From UBA4582 sp047630175 (GTDB lineage: Bacteria; Pseudomonadota; Gammaproteobacteria; Pseudomonadales; Azotimanducaceae), in NCBI GenBank assembly GCA_047630175.1, contig JBLHVI010000130.1, forward strand, positions 1 to 6,947: 6,947 nucleotides of DNA, read 5' to 3'. A program made the position numbers and the translations under genes. This document shows, one piece after another, positions 1 to 5,858 of the stretch (positions are counted from its first letter, which is position 1; each line of letters opens with the position of its first letter). A model generated the notes under the pieces. The model made no database searches and was not told the DNA's origin. It saw only the letters and a list, made by a program, of their open reading frames with translations.

Positions 1-1
1 C

Positions 2-466
2 GTAAACTACGTGACGCATTCACTCGGGGGTATTCTTGTTCGACAGTTCTACAAAAACCACGCGCCTGTCAACGTCAGTCGAGTGGTTATGCTGGGCCCG
101 CCCAACAACGGCAGTGAAGTGGTTGATAACCTTAAGAACATACCGGGTTACGCGTGGTTCAATGGGCCAGCGGGTATGCAATTAGGCACCGCAGATGCAG
201 ATGTGCCAAAGCGCCTAGGGCCGGTGAACTTTGAGCTTGGTGTGATTGCAGGAACGCAGTCTGTCAATTTGATACTTTCTACATTTTTACCTAACCCAGA
301 CGATGGTAAGGTTTCTGTTGAAAGTGCAAAAGTAGAAGGAATGTGCGGTTTTATTACGTTGCCGGCAACCCATCCTTTTCTGATGACGAATGATGACGTC
401 GTCACTGAGGTCATTTCTTTTCTTAAGCAGGGGGTGTTCACAACCAAGCCGACACTCTGCGGCTGA
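2..466 (+). CDS. Alpha/beta-hydrolase fold lipase/esterase, C-terminal part (5' end outside window)
   Basis: This is the C-terminal part of a serine hydrolase, probably a triacylglycerol lipase or esterase. The reading frame is open to the left edge, so the gene starts before the window; the GTG at 11 lies inside the conserved core and is not a start. The nucleophile elbow reads THSLGG, with the catalytic Ser at bases 20-22, similar to the (A/T)HSxGG elbow of small bacterial lipases. The likely acid is Asp at 302-304 (DDGKVSVES) and the likely base is His at 371-373 (THPFLM), which gives a complete Ser-Asp-His triad. A GPPNNGSE segment after the elbow matches the 'P.nGs' region of this family. 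The frame ends with TGA at 464-466. The gene converges on the minus-strand SDR gene with 29 bases between. Substrate and cellular location cannot be judged because the N-terminus, including any signal peptide, is missing. Confidence 0.85.
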   Translation, partial: VNYVTHSLGGILVRQFYKNHAPVNVSRVVMLGPPNNGSEVVDNLKNIPGYAWFNGPAGMQLGTADADVPKRLGPVNFELGVIAGTQSVNLILSTFLPNPDDGKVSVESAKVEGMCGFITLPATHPFLMTNDDVVTEVISFLKQGVFTTKPTLCG

Positions 467-472
467 ATCGGC

Positions 473-491
473 CGGTTGTGTGCTGCAACCG
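473..491. terminator. Small inverted repeat between convergent genes, possible weak bidirectional terminator
   Basis: A perfect 6-bp stem (CGGTTG at 473-478, CAACCG at 486-491) with a 7-base loop fills most of the 29-base gap between the converging lipase and SDR genes. The position suits a shared terminator, but neither strand has a T-tract after the stem, so it does not look like a standard intrinsic terminator. Confidence 0.3.
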
Positions 492-495
492 CCTA

Positions 496-1182
496 CTACC
501 AAGGCAGCTCTTCACCATCCCAGTTCCAAAAACGACCACTTTGTTGCTGGTTGAGCTTGTCGATAAGATCGATCAACCCGCCAGCACTCTGTTCAACGCT
601 TAGGTCAGCATTAGCGCCGCCCATGTCTGTTCTCACCCAGCCCGGATGTACTGGGCAGACGATAATGCCGTCATCCGCTAGGTCACACGACATGACCTGC
701 ATGACCTTGTTGAGGGCTGCCTTGGAGCTGCGGTATTCGTAGGCGCCACTGCCAGGTCTGCCAATAGAGCCCATGTAGCTGGAAACGCTGATGATGCGCG
801 GCCGCTCAGCGGATTGTAGATTTTTCAGTAAGACTGTGGACAGCCGCAGCGGTGCGATGGTGTTAGTCGCAAAAGTGTCTAACCAGCTACGCGTTTGCAC
901 ATCCTTGAGGCCTTGTTTAGGGCCGCCAGTGACACCCGCATTGTTGAGCAGTACATCGATGGTCTGGTCTTTCAGCGCGGCGCTGAAGTCATCGATCGAT
1001 GCTTGATCAGTGACATCGAGCTGACGGATCTGCAGGTTAGGATTAGAGGTCAGCGCCTGCAGGTCGGCTGCTGCATCTGGCTGCCGGCAGGTGGCTATGA
1101 CCGCGCGATCAGATTGCAGGTACTGACGGGTTAGTTCGAGGCCGATGCCTCGATTGGCGCCGGTAATAATGATAGTTTCCAC
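496..1182 (-). CDS. SDR-family oxidoreductase, C-factor/carbonyl-reductase-like
   Basis: A 228-residue NAD(P)-dependent short-chain dehydrogenase/reductase, predicted to be cytoplasmic. It shows the cofactor motif TGANRGIG (residues 7-14), the adenine-binding Asp in LDVTD (56), NNAG (80-83), a Ser in the VSSYMGS strand (134/135) and the catalytic YxxxK as Tyr150-Lys154. The C-terminal end (GRFWNWDGEELPW) is typical of the C-factor-like branch of the family. An Arg after beta-2 (CRQ, about residue 33) fits NADP preference, but this is only suggestive. The start is GTG at 1180-1182, chosen because AGGAG (1190-1194) lies 7 bases upstream and because the Rossmann motif begins only 6 residues in. 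It is the last gene of the minus-strand run, 110 bases after the PhyH-family gene, and may have its own promoter. The substrate is unknown; carbonyl reduction or alcohol oxidation is expected from the family. Confidence 0.88.
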   Translation of the reverse strand: METIIITGANRGIGLELTRQYLQSDRAVIATCRQPDAAADLQALTSNPNLQIRQLDVTDQASIDDFSAALKDQTIDVLLNNAGVTGGPKQGLKDVQTRSWLDTFATNTIAPLRLSTVLLKNLQSAERPRIISVSSYMGSIGRPGSGAYEYRSSKAALNKVMQVMSCDLADDGIIVCPVHPGWVRTDMGGANADLSVEQSAGGLIDLIDKLNQQQSGRFWNWDGEELPW

Positions 1183-1189
1183 GATCGTT

Positions 1190-1194
1190 CTCCT
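1190..1194 (-). promoter_or_regulatory. Ribosome binding site deciding the GTG start of the C-factor-like SDR
   Basis: AGGAG on the minus strand, with 7 bases between it and the GTG at 1182. The spacing equals that of the other SDR gene in this window and supports GTG as the true start. Confidence 0.7.
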
Positions 1195-1239
1195 GTCTTT
1201 GATGATGCGCTTGGTGGTGAGGCGCTGTAGCGCTTTGCT

Positions 1240-1245
1240 TTTATA
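1240..1245 (-). promoter_or_regulatory. Possible -10 box (TATAAA) upstream of the C-factor-like SDR
   Basis: The 110-base gap between the PhyH-family gene and the last SDR contains TATAAA on the minus strand, about 60 bases before the GTG start. No good -35 box sits at 16-18 bases (the best is CCAACA-like). The same gap holds a 13-bp dyad (TAAACG-G-CGTTTA, 1272-1284) and a GCGC/TGTA/GCGC dyad (1222-1233), which could be regulatory or chance. An internal promoter is possible but weakly supported. Confidence 0.25.
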
Positions 1246-1292
1246 CGCAGACCTTTTGTAGCCTGTTGGTTTAAACGGCGTTTACTTTGGGC

Positions 1293-2144
1293 TCAATCAT
1301 CACCTTCAATCTTATTCACATGACGCAGCCAGAGCCCACCCCCAGCATGCGGGCGTGGATCATATGAGCGATGGCCCAACAGTCTTTGCACGCGGACTGA
1401 CTGACGGGCAAGTTCAATGTCTGTGTAGTCCAGCGGACTGCATTCTTCCGGCGTTAGCCAGCCAACCACAAAGCTTAGATGCATCGCGTGGCGCCAGCGA
1501 TCGTGTGTCTGATTGGCACCACCGCCATGCACCAGCTTGCCGGTATATATCAAGGCGTCGCCGGGCTGCATTTCGGCCGTACAGGTCATGCTGGGGTTGC
1601 CATTATCTTTGTAGTTTGGCCAGACGTGGCTGCCAGGAATAACGCGGGTGGCGCCCATTTCATCAGTAATTGTCTCCAAGGCAATCATCGCGCTAAGCGT
1701 TACTTCGGGTGAATTAGGCCAGTTTGTTGCAGAGACATGTGGCCAGTTGCCGTCGTCTCGATGTAGCTCTTGGGCCTTAGATCCCGGGCCGATAAGCATG
1801 GCTTGGCCCGTGTTGACCCAGTAGGAGCCGCAGTAGGGCAGTAAAACGGCATCGGCTAGGGCTGCGTACAAGGGATTGTCGAGCATTTCGAAATAAGCCG
1901 GGGTGATTTTGCCGAGGCTGGAAAAGCGTATGGTTTGTGCGCCAACAAAGCTTTTACCGTCTTCTCCTAGCCCCTGTGTGGCACTGCCGGGCGCAAAGTT
2001 TGGTGCGGCGTCGACTATGGCGGCGTGCATGGCCGTGATCAACTCCGTTGCAAACATGCCTTTGATGACAAGTCCGCCATCAGTCTTTAACGCGTCGAGC
2101 ATTTGTGCCAGCGGCGCGTTTGCAGAGAGCTCTTGTAGTGCCAT
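1293..2144 (-). CDS. Phytanoyl-CoA dioxygenase (PhyH) family protein
   Basis: A 283-residue protein of the PhyH family: Fe(II)/2-oxoglutarate-dependent oxygenases that hydroxylate acyl-CoAs and many other small molecules. The iron-binding HxD is visible as His128-Arg-Asp130 (ELHRDDGNW) and the distal His as His206 (KLVHGGGAN). Arg216 or Arg218 (DRWRHAMHLSF) is the expected 2-oxoglutarate carboxylate ligand. The GATRVIPGSH strand (164-173) is a strong family signature. The double-stranded beta-helix core is complete and the length is usual, so the protein should be active and soluble. It starts 28 bases after the SDR stop codon with only a weak GAG-type ribosome site, which suggests translational coupling within one transcript. 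Given the neighbouring 3-hydroxyacyl-CoA dehydrogenase and SDRs, hydroxylation of a branched or cyclic acyl substrate before oxidation is a reasonable inference. Family members also act on non-CoA natural products, so the substrate remains open. Confidence 0.87.
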   Translation of the reverse strand: MALQELSANAPLAQMLDALKTDGGLVIKGMFATELITAMHAAIVDAAPNFAPGSATQGLGEDGKSFVGAQTIRFSSLGKITPAYFEMLDNPLYAALADAVLLPYCGSYWVNTGQAMLIGPGSKAQELHRDDGNWPHVSATNWPNSPEVTLSAMIALETITDEMGATRVIPGSHVWPNYKDNGNPSMTCTAEMQPGDALIYTGKLVHGGGANQTHDRWRHAMHLSFVVGWLTPEECSPLDYTDIELARQSVRVQRLLGHRSYDPRPHAGGGLWLRHVNKIEGDD

Positions 2145-2172
2145 CAGCGTTTACTCAACGATTGTGAACGTT

Positions 2173-2934
2173 TTACAGCGACTTACGACGCAGGCGACGC
2201 ATACCTTGCAGCCATCGATCGACGTCGTCACCTTTGCGGCGCACATAGTCTGCCACTTCAGGATGGGGCAAGACGTGAAATCTTTCTTCATCCATCGTTT
2301 GTACCACAGTTTGTGCCAGCGCTTCTGGCTCAATGATACCATCAGTCTGACCGTCGCCGAGACTTCTTGGGGCCATGGCCGTGTTAACCCCTTGGGGGCA
2401 GAGAACAGAAACCTTGATGCCGTCATCGAAGTGGGTGATGGACAGGAACTCGGCAAATTTTACTGCCGCAGCCTTGGTCACGGTATAGGGCCCTGAACCA
2501 ATGGCGGCAAGTAGGCCTGCAGCCGAGGCGGTATTAAGCAGGTAACCTTCACCTTGCGCTATCATCGAGGGTAATACTGCGCGGGCCGCATAGATATGCG
2601 ACATAACATGTAATTCCCATTGGGACTGCCAGACTTCGTTTGCGGCATCCGTCAATAGTCCCGTGGCACCCGCGCCGGCGTTGGAACAGAACACATCGAT
2701 ACGACCTTCTCTGGCCAGTGTTCGGTCGACCAGCGCAATGACTTGTTGTTCGTCAGTGACATTGCAGACTTCTGCGACGCAACCTATCTCTGCTGCGGCA
2801 GCCGTGACGGCGTCTTTGTCGAGGTCCACCAGCGTGACTGAGCGCGCGCCTTCGGCCAGAAATGCTTTCGCCATGGCGCGCCCGATACCGCCGCTGCCGC
2901 CGGTAATAACAACAACCTTCTCGCGTAGTTTCAT
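2173..2934 (-). CDS. Classical SDR-family dehydrogenase with altered catalytic Asn position
   Basis: A 253-residue classical short-chain dehydrogenase. Numbered from the ATG at 2932-2934 it has TGGSGGIG (11-18), an acidic residue ending beta-2 (Asp37 in VDLD) that favours NAD over NADP, SNAG (84-87), and the catalytic Ser137, Tyr150 and Lys154 at the usual 13- and 4-residue spacings. CPQGVNT after beta-6 is also typical. The position that normally holds the tetrad Asn (in 'W..(D/E)VN') reads WELHVMSH, giving His109, encoded by CAT at 2608-2610. The basic C-terminus (WLQGMRRLRRK) is characteristic of a branch often found in degradation clusters. An upstream in-frame TTG at 2935-2937 is rejected as start because AGGAG (2942-2946) is 7 bases from the ATG but only 4 from the TTG. 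It follows the hydroxyacyl-CoA dehydrogenase by 84 bases. It probably oxidises a secondary alcohol or hydroxyacyl intermediate; the exact substrate is unknown. Confidence 0.88.
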   Translation of the reverse strand: MKLREKVVVITGGSGGIGRAMAKAFLAEGARSVTLVDLDKDAVTAAAAEIGCVAEVCNVTDEQQVIALVDRTLAREGRIDVFCSNAGAGATGLLTDAANEVWQSQWELHVMSHIYAARAVLPSMIAQGEGYLLNTASAAGLLAAIGSGPYTVTKAAAVKFAEFLSITHFDDGIKVSVLCPQGVNTAMAPRSLGDGQTDGIIEPEALAQTVVQTMDEERFHVLPHPEVADYVRRKGDDVDRWLQGMRRLRRKSL

Positions 2935-2941
2935 CAAATGA

Positions 2942-2946
2942 CTCCT
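2942..2946 (-). promoter_or_regulatory. Ribosome binding site selecting ATG 2934 over TTG 2937
   Basis: AGGAG on the minus strand lies 7 bases before the ATG at 2932-2934 and 4 bases before the overlapping TTG at 2935-2937. The spacing favours the ATG, which shortens the protein by one residue relative to the longest frame. Confidence 0.65.
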
Positions 2947-2992
2947 GCCGTTGTGAGACGCGGTAAAATTGCCGGGCCTACTTGTTGTTATC

Positions 2993-3012
2993 CTGGTAGC
3001 CGTAACTACCAG
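2993..3012 (-). repeat. Perfect 7-bp hairpin between hydroxyacyl-CoA dehydrogenase and SDR genes
   Basis: CTGGTAG (2993-2999) and CTACCAG (3006-3012) form a perfect 7-bp inverted repeat around a 6-base loop, beginning 6 bases past the dehydrogenase stop codon. No T-run follows on the minus strand. It could be a processing or mRNA-stability hairpin, a weak attenuator, or a protein-binding dyad ahead of the SDR gene. Confidence 0.5.
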
Positions 3013-3018
3013 AGGTTT

Positions 3019-3873
3019 CTAGTAATCATAAAAGCCTTTGCCGCTCTTGCGGCCTAACCAGCCCGCGCGCACATATTTGCGCAGCAGCGGGTGAGCCCGG
3101 TATTTCGAATCGCCAAATTCCTGGTACAACACATCCATAACCGCCAGGCAAACGTCTAAGCCGATGAGGTCGCCTAGCGTCAGGGGTCCCATGGGATGAT
3201 TGGCGCCAAGCTTCATGGCATCATCGATATCTTGAGCGCTGGCTACGCCGTCGGCGAGAATGCCAACGGCTTCGTTAATCATGGGCACTAAAATTCGGTT
3301 AACAACAAAGCCTGGGGCCTCTGCGACCTCAACGGGCTGCTTGTCGATGAGCGTTGCTAAAGCCATGACCGCGTCGACAGAGGCTTGGCTGGTGGCTATT
3401 CCTCGAATAATCTCGACTAACTTCATCACGGGGGCAGGGTTAAAAAAGTGCATGCCGATGACCTGGTCTGGGCGCGTTGTCGCGCTAGCAATTTCGGTGA
3501 TTGATAAGGATGAGGTGTTGGAGGCAAAAATGGTACTGGGCTTACACACGTTATCGAGTTCAGCGAAGATGATTTTTTTGATCTTCATGTCTTCAATGGC
3601 GGCTTCAACGATAAGGTCACAATCTGCCAGCGCAGCTACGTCAGTGGTCCCCGCGACACGTTCAACAAGCGCCTGCTTGTCGTCTACTGTGAGCCTACCT
3701 TTGGCGACCAGTCGATCCAGATTGCCGTTGATGGTTGCCATGCCCCGCTCAACGAGGCCAGGCTCGATATCCCGCAGCACCACGCTGATGCCAAAACTGG
3801 CGAAAGCCTGAGCGATGCCCGCGCCCATGGTGCCCGCGCCGAGTACACCGACGAGATTAATCTGATTTGCCAT
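3019..3873 (-). CDS. 3-hydroxybutyryl-CoA (3-hydroxyacyl-CoA) dehydrogenase
   Basis: A 284-residue stand-alone 3-hydroxyacyl-CoA dehydrogenase of the Hbd/PaaH/FadB2 type. It oxidises (S)-3-hydroxyacyl-CoA to 3-oxoacyl-CoA with NAD(P)+ in the cytoplasm, a step of beta-oxidation or aromatic-acid breakdown; the reverse runs in butanoate synthesis. The N-terminal Rossmann domain shows GAGTMGAGIAQ (12-22) and an Asp after beta-2 (Asp35 in LRD). Catalytic residues by family alignment are Ser121 (SNTSS, 118-122), His142 (MHFFNP), Glu154 (KLVEII) and Asn192 (GFVVNR). The C-terminal helical domain holds NHPMGPLTLGDLIGLD and ends in the typical KSGKGFYDY. Length and motifs are complete. The ATG at 3871-3873 has a weak AAGAAG site 8 bases upstream. 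A candidate promoter lies about 40-65 bases upstream, so this may be the first gene of a sub-operon with the SDR and PhyH genes. The family does not fix the acyl chain, so the gene symbol is left blank. Confidence 0.93.
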   Translation of the reverse strand: MANQINLVGVLGAGTMGAGIAQAFASFGISVVLRDIEPGLVERGMATINGNLDRLVAKGRLTVDDKQALVERVAGTTDVAALADCDLIVEAAIEDMKIKKIIFAELDNVCKPSTIFASNTSSLSITEIASATTRPDQVIGMHFFNPAPVMKLVEIIRGIATSQASVDAVMALATLIDKQPVEVAEAPGFVVNRILVPMINEAVGILADGVASAQDIDDAMKLGANHPMGPLTLGDLIGLDVCLAVMDVLYQEFGDSKYRAHPLLRKYVRAGWLGRKSGKGFYDY

Positions 3874-3910
3874 AACGAGTACTTCTTGTATTTGTTAAAG
3901 GAATGGCGGG

Positions 3911-3939
3911 AATCTAAAGAATATATTGCTCGCTGTCCA
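3911..3939 (-). promoter_or_regulatory. Candidate sigma70-type promoter for the hydroxyacyl-CoA dehydrogenase operon
   Basis: On the minus strand, TGGACA (3934-3939, 5 of 6 matches to TTGACA) is followed after exactly 17 bases by TAGATT (3911-3916, 4 of 6 to TATAAT). It would give a short leader of about 30 bases before the ATG at 3873. The -35 box falls inside the first of three 11-bp tandem repeats; the other copies carry TGAACA at the same place. Confidence 0.45.
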
Positions 3940-3961
3940 CTCGCTGTTCACTCGCTGTTCA
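3929..3961. repeat. Three tandem 11-bp repeats upstream of the hydroxyacyl-CoA dehydrogenase gene
   Basis: The plus strand reads CTCGCTGTCCA, then CTCGCTGTTCA twice, followed by a partial CTCA. The minus-strand unit is TG(A/G)ACAGCGAG. The 11-bp period is close to one helical turn, so a protein bound to each copy would lie on one face of the DNA next to the candidate -35 box. It may be an activator or repressor array, or simple slippage. Confidence 0.75.
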
Positions 3962-3969
3962 CTCAATGA

Positions 3970-3989
3970 CGCGAGCGACCGTGCTCGTG
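3970..3989 (-). terminator. Hairpin downstream of the glutamate-receptor-like gene
   Basis: A 7-bp stem (3970-3976 with 3983-3989, including one G-U pair) around a 6-base loop lies 13 bases past the channel gene stop codon. No T-tract follows on the minus strand, so it is at best a weak or factor-assisted terminator. It would separate the upstream three genes from the dehydrogenase promoter. Confidence 0.3.
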
Positions 3990-4001
3990 CGCAATCGCGG
4001 T

Positions 4002-5165
4002 CTAGTCATGGATGAAGCGCTGAATTTGACTAGGCCATGCTGGGTCACGAATCTTTGCCAACAGTTCACGGTTGATAGGTTCACGGAGACTGCTACCGCT
4101 AGGCAGTGCAAAGCCGTAGTCTTGGCGCTCAAGTAATGCGGGCAAGACATCAATGTCGTTTCGGTAATTCTTATCAACCCAATACTTAAGCAGCGGCGCG
4201 TCATAAACCATGCCTTCTGCTGCGCCATTGGCCACTGCCAGCAGGCCGGCCTCTACCGAGGGATAGTTGATGACGGCGATGTTCATTTGCGTGAGATAGG
4301 CTGCGCTGGTGGAGCCAGGTACCGTGGCTATCTGCATTTTCCACAGCGCTTGGCTCTTGATGTCAGGGCTGGTCATCCGATCGACGGTGAGGATGCTCGA
4401 GAACGCGGCGATAAAGCTGGCGACGAGCAGTAATGCCGTAAACATCCAGGTCACGCCTAGTGCGCGACCCAGTGGGGTTAGCGGTGTCTTGTCGCCGTAG
4501 CCGACCGTGGTCATTGTTGCGGCCGCCCACCAGAAACCTTCCGACACCTTTGAGATGGTATGACTGTCGTTCTTCAACTCGGTTTGGTTATGCTCAATAA
4601 ACCAGACTAGCCAGCCGACAAACAGTAAGACCAAAATCAACAGGCCAACCATCTGCACGAACCGCCAAGAGAACAGCTGGGTGAGCAAAGCAACGATCAT
4701 ATTGGGTCGCTCGATAGCAGGTATCGCCAGAGACAGGCCCGTGGTGTAGAACGGATGCGTGAAATCTAGGCCCACCTCGCGCTGCTCGGTAATGGTTAAT
4801 GCCGCGACGGCGACGTCTATTTCGCCCGTTTCTAGTTGTGCTAATAGGGTCTCGATATTGCCTGTGTGCAACTCATAGCGTAGGTCGAGACGTTTGGCGA
4901 TATGGTCCCAGAGCATGATGCTGACGCCCTCAAAAGAACCGTCGGCGTTTTGAATGATAAAGGGCGGCGAGTGCATGGTGCCGACGTTTAGTATGCGGTC
5001 GGGTTGGGAGGCGCGCACCGCCTCTTCAGCCATAACGTGCGCGGGTGTAAGTATCAGGGCAAGTAGCAGGGTGAACAGCAGAGTAAGTAGGCGTGCAGGC
5101 TCGCGAGTTGCAAACTTGCGGCAAATATACGACGACCGGGACGTGCTGTCTGTGGACGTTTGCAT
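4002..5165 (-). CDS. Prokaryotic ionotropic glutamate receptor-like K+ channel (GluR0-type)
   Basis: A 387-residue inner-membrane ligand-gated channel of the GluR0 type. Order: positively charged N-terminus, hydrophobic signal segment (about 25-41, likely cleaved after Ala46), first half of a periplasmic amino-acid-binding domain (about 56-150), membrane helix 1 (about 168-190), pore loop (about 208-226), membrane helix 2 (about 234-259), and second half of the binding domain (about 268-387). The pore carries TTVGYGD (219-225), the K+ selectivity filter. Helix 2 ends in SFIAAFSSILTVDRM (from 250), which matches the receptor gating motif SYTANLAAFLTVERM. Ligand contacts expected from the family are Arg129 (TEQREVGLDF, for a carboxylate), Thr286 in GSTS, and Asp322 (YDAP, for an amino group), so an amino acid is the likely ligand. 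The start is supported by AGAGG 9 bases upstream. It follows the small membrane protein gene by 52 bases. Its link to the catabolic genes is unclear. Confidence 0.9.
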   Translation of the reverse strand: MQTSTDSTSRSSYICRKFATREPARLLTLLFTLLLALILTPAHVMAEEAVRASQPDRILNVGTMHSPPFIIQNADGSFEGVSIMLWDHIAKRLDLRYELHTGNIETLLAQLETGEIDVAVAALTITEQREVGLDFTHPFYTTGLSLAIPAIERPNMIVALLTQLFSWRFVQMVGLLILVLLFVGWLVWFIEHNQTELKNDSHTISKVSEGFWWAAATMTTVGYGDKTPLTPLGRALGVTWMFTALLLVASFIAAFSSILTVDRMTSPDIKSQALWKMQIATVPGSTSAAYLTQMNIAVINYPSVEAGLLAVANGAAEGMVYDAPLLKYWVDKNYRNDIDVLPALLERQDYGFALPSGSSLREPINRELLAKIRDPAWPSQIQRFIHD

Positions 5166-5217
5166 AGCAAAAAGCCTCTATCGAGTAGCCTACCCCCACT
5201 TTAACCCGCGACGTTGT

Positions 5218-5769
5218 TTAAGGAAGCTTTTCCGCCTGCTTTAAAAATTTCCAGACACCAAAGGCTGCCAATCCAAAGAGAATATGGACGCTGAGTACCG
5301 GCGGCCAACCCAGCAGATAAATGACATCGTTGGCGAGGCTTGCCTTGAACGGACCACCGCCAAAAGCCAGCCCCCGAGTGCCGAAAAAGGTGTTGGCCAT
5401 GGCGGGTAACGTAAACAGCCAAGCGGTGATCAATGCGGTCCAGAACAGCACGTTAAACTGCTTTTTATTGAGCCACATAAACTGCCCGCCAAACGCCAAT
5501 GACATGAGTAGTAAGCCCTGCGTAATTGCTTCCATGTGTCCCATGCGAAAGGCGCGTGAATCACCGGGGATTTTGACGTCTATTTCAACCGGTAAGGGCC
5601 AAAGGACGATGGCTTCCAGCAGATGAAAGAACCAGGCCCAGCCGAATATAATACCGGCGATAAACAAGCCTAAACCGTTGAGAAACAGCAGTGCCTGCAG
5701 GCGAACGCTGATGGTGTTTTTGGTGCTAACCGCGTTCACTGGCGAGTCGCTTGAGAGATCTGTTGTCAT
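5218..5769 (-). CDS. Small four-helix membrane protein resembling styrene oxide isomerase
   Basis: A 183-residue integral membrane protein with about four hydrophobic helices (about 26-48, 81-99, 105-125 and 148-174). By memory comparison it resembles styrene oxide isomerase (SOI/StyC, about 170 residues, a heme b enzyme rearranging epoxides to aldehydes). Shared points are FG...W..HL near residue 42, then P..VE..V.IPG...AFR..H (58-78), a following small-residue helix, and RGLAFG (132-137) versus RGLTFG. His78 lines up with the heme-ligand His58. From there to the RGL motif the two align without gaps, but SOI Asn64 becomes Gln84 and SOI Tyr103 becomes about Ala123, so the catalytic pair is not kept. 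A related heme protein with other chemistry is therefore possible. The ATG at 5767-5769 has no strong ribosome site. It lies between the PF10118 gene (89-base gap) and the channel gene. Homology is moderately sure; function is not. Confidence 0.6.
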   Translation of the reverse strand: MTTDLSSDSPVNAVSTKNTISVRLQALLFLNGLGLFIAGIIFGWAWFFHLLEAIVLWPLPVEIDVKIPGDSRAFRMGHMEAITQGLLLMSLAFGGQFMWLNKKQFNVLFWTALITAWLFTLPAMANTFFGTRGLAFGGGPFKASLANDVIYLLGWPPVLSVHILFGLAAFGVWKFLKQAEKLP

Positions 5770-5815
5770 GGCGATGGGTCCGGATAGGTGGGGGTTGGAA
5801 GCGCTATCTGCCAGT

Positions 5816-5852
5816 GACGCCTATGGCGACACCAAGCATTAGCCATGGCGTC
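5816..5852 (-). repeat. Long imperfect hairpin between PF10118 gene and isomerase-like gene
   Basis: GACGCCTATGGC (5816-5827) pairs with GCCATGGCGTC (5842-5852): an 11-bp stem with a single bulged T and a 14-base loop, 6 bases past the PF10118 gene stop codon. No T-tract follows on the minus strand. It may stabilise the upstream message or lower read-through into the next gene. The rest of the 89-base gap shows no clear promoter. Confidence 0.5.
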
Positions 5853-5858
5853 GTTTGC

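Noticed and set aside
11..13. GTG as the true start of the lipase gene
   Set aside because: It lies 9 bases before the catalytic Ser codon, and the frame is open to the window edge, so the strand and helix before the nucleophile elbow must be encoded upstream.
473..491. Strong intrinsic terminator between the convergent genes
   Set aside because: The stem is only 6 bp and neither strand has a T-tract; kept only as a low-confidence hairpin.
1272..1284. TAAACG-G-CGTTTA dyad past the PhyH gene as a terminator
   Set aside because: The one-base centre cannot form a hairpin loop without losing most of the stem, and no T-tract follows; it may be a chance dyad or an operator, with no further support.
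1903..2496. 197-residue plus-strand open frame
   Set aside because: It lies antisense across the PhyH and SDR genes, has no ribosome site or recognisable motif, and both minus-strand genes carry intact catalytic motifs.
2935..2937. TTG as the start of the SDR gene
   Set aside because: Only 4 bases separate it from AGGAG, while the adjacent ATG at 2932-2934 has the better spacing of 7.
3260..3811. 183-residue plus-strand open frame
   Set aside because: It is antisense to the well-supported 3-hydroxyacyl-CoA dehydrogenase, with low-complexity Ser/Ala/Met-rich composition typical of a shadow frame.
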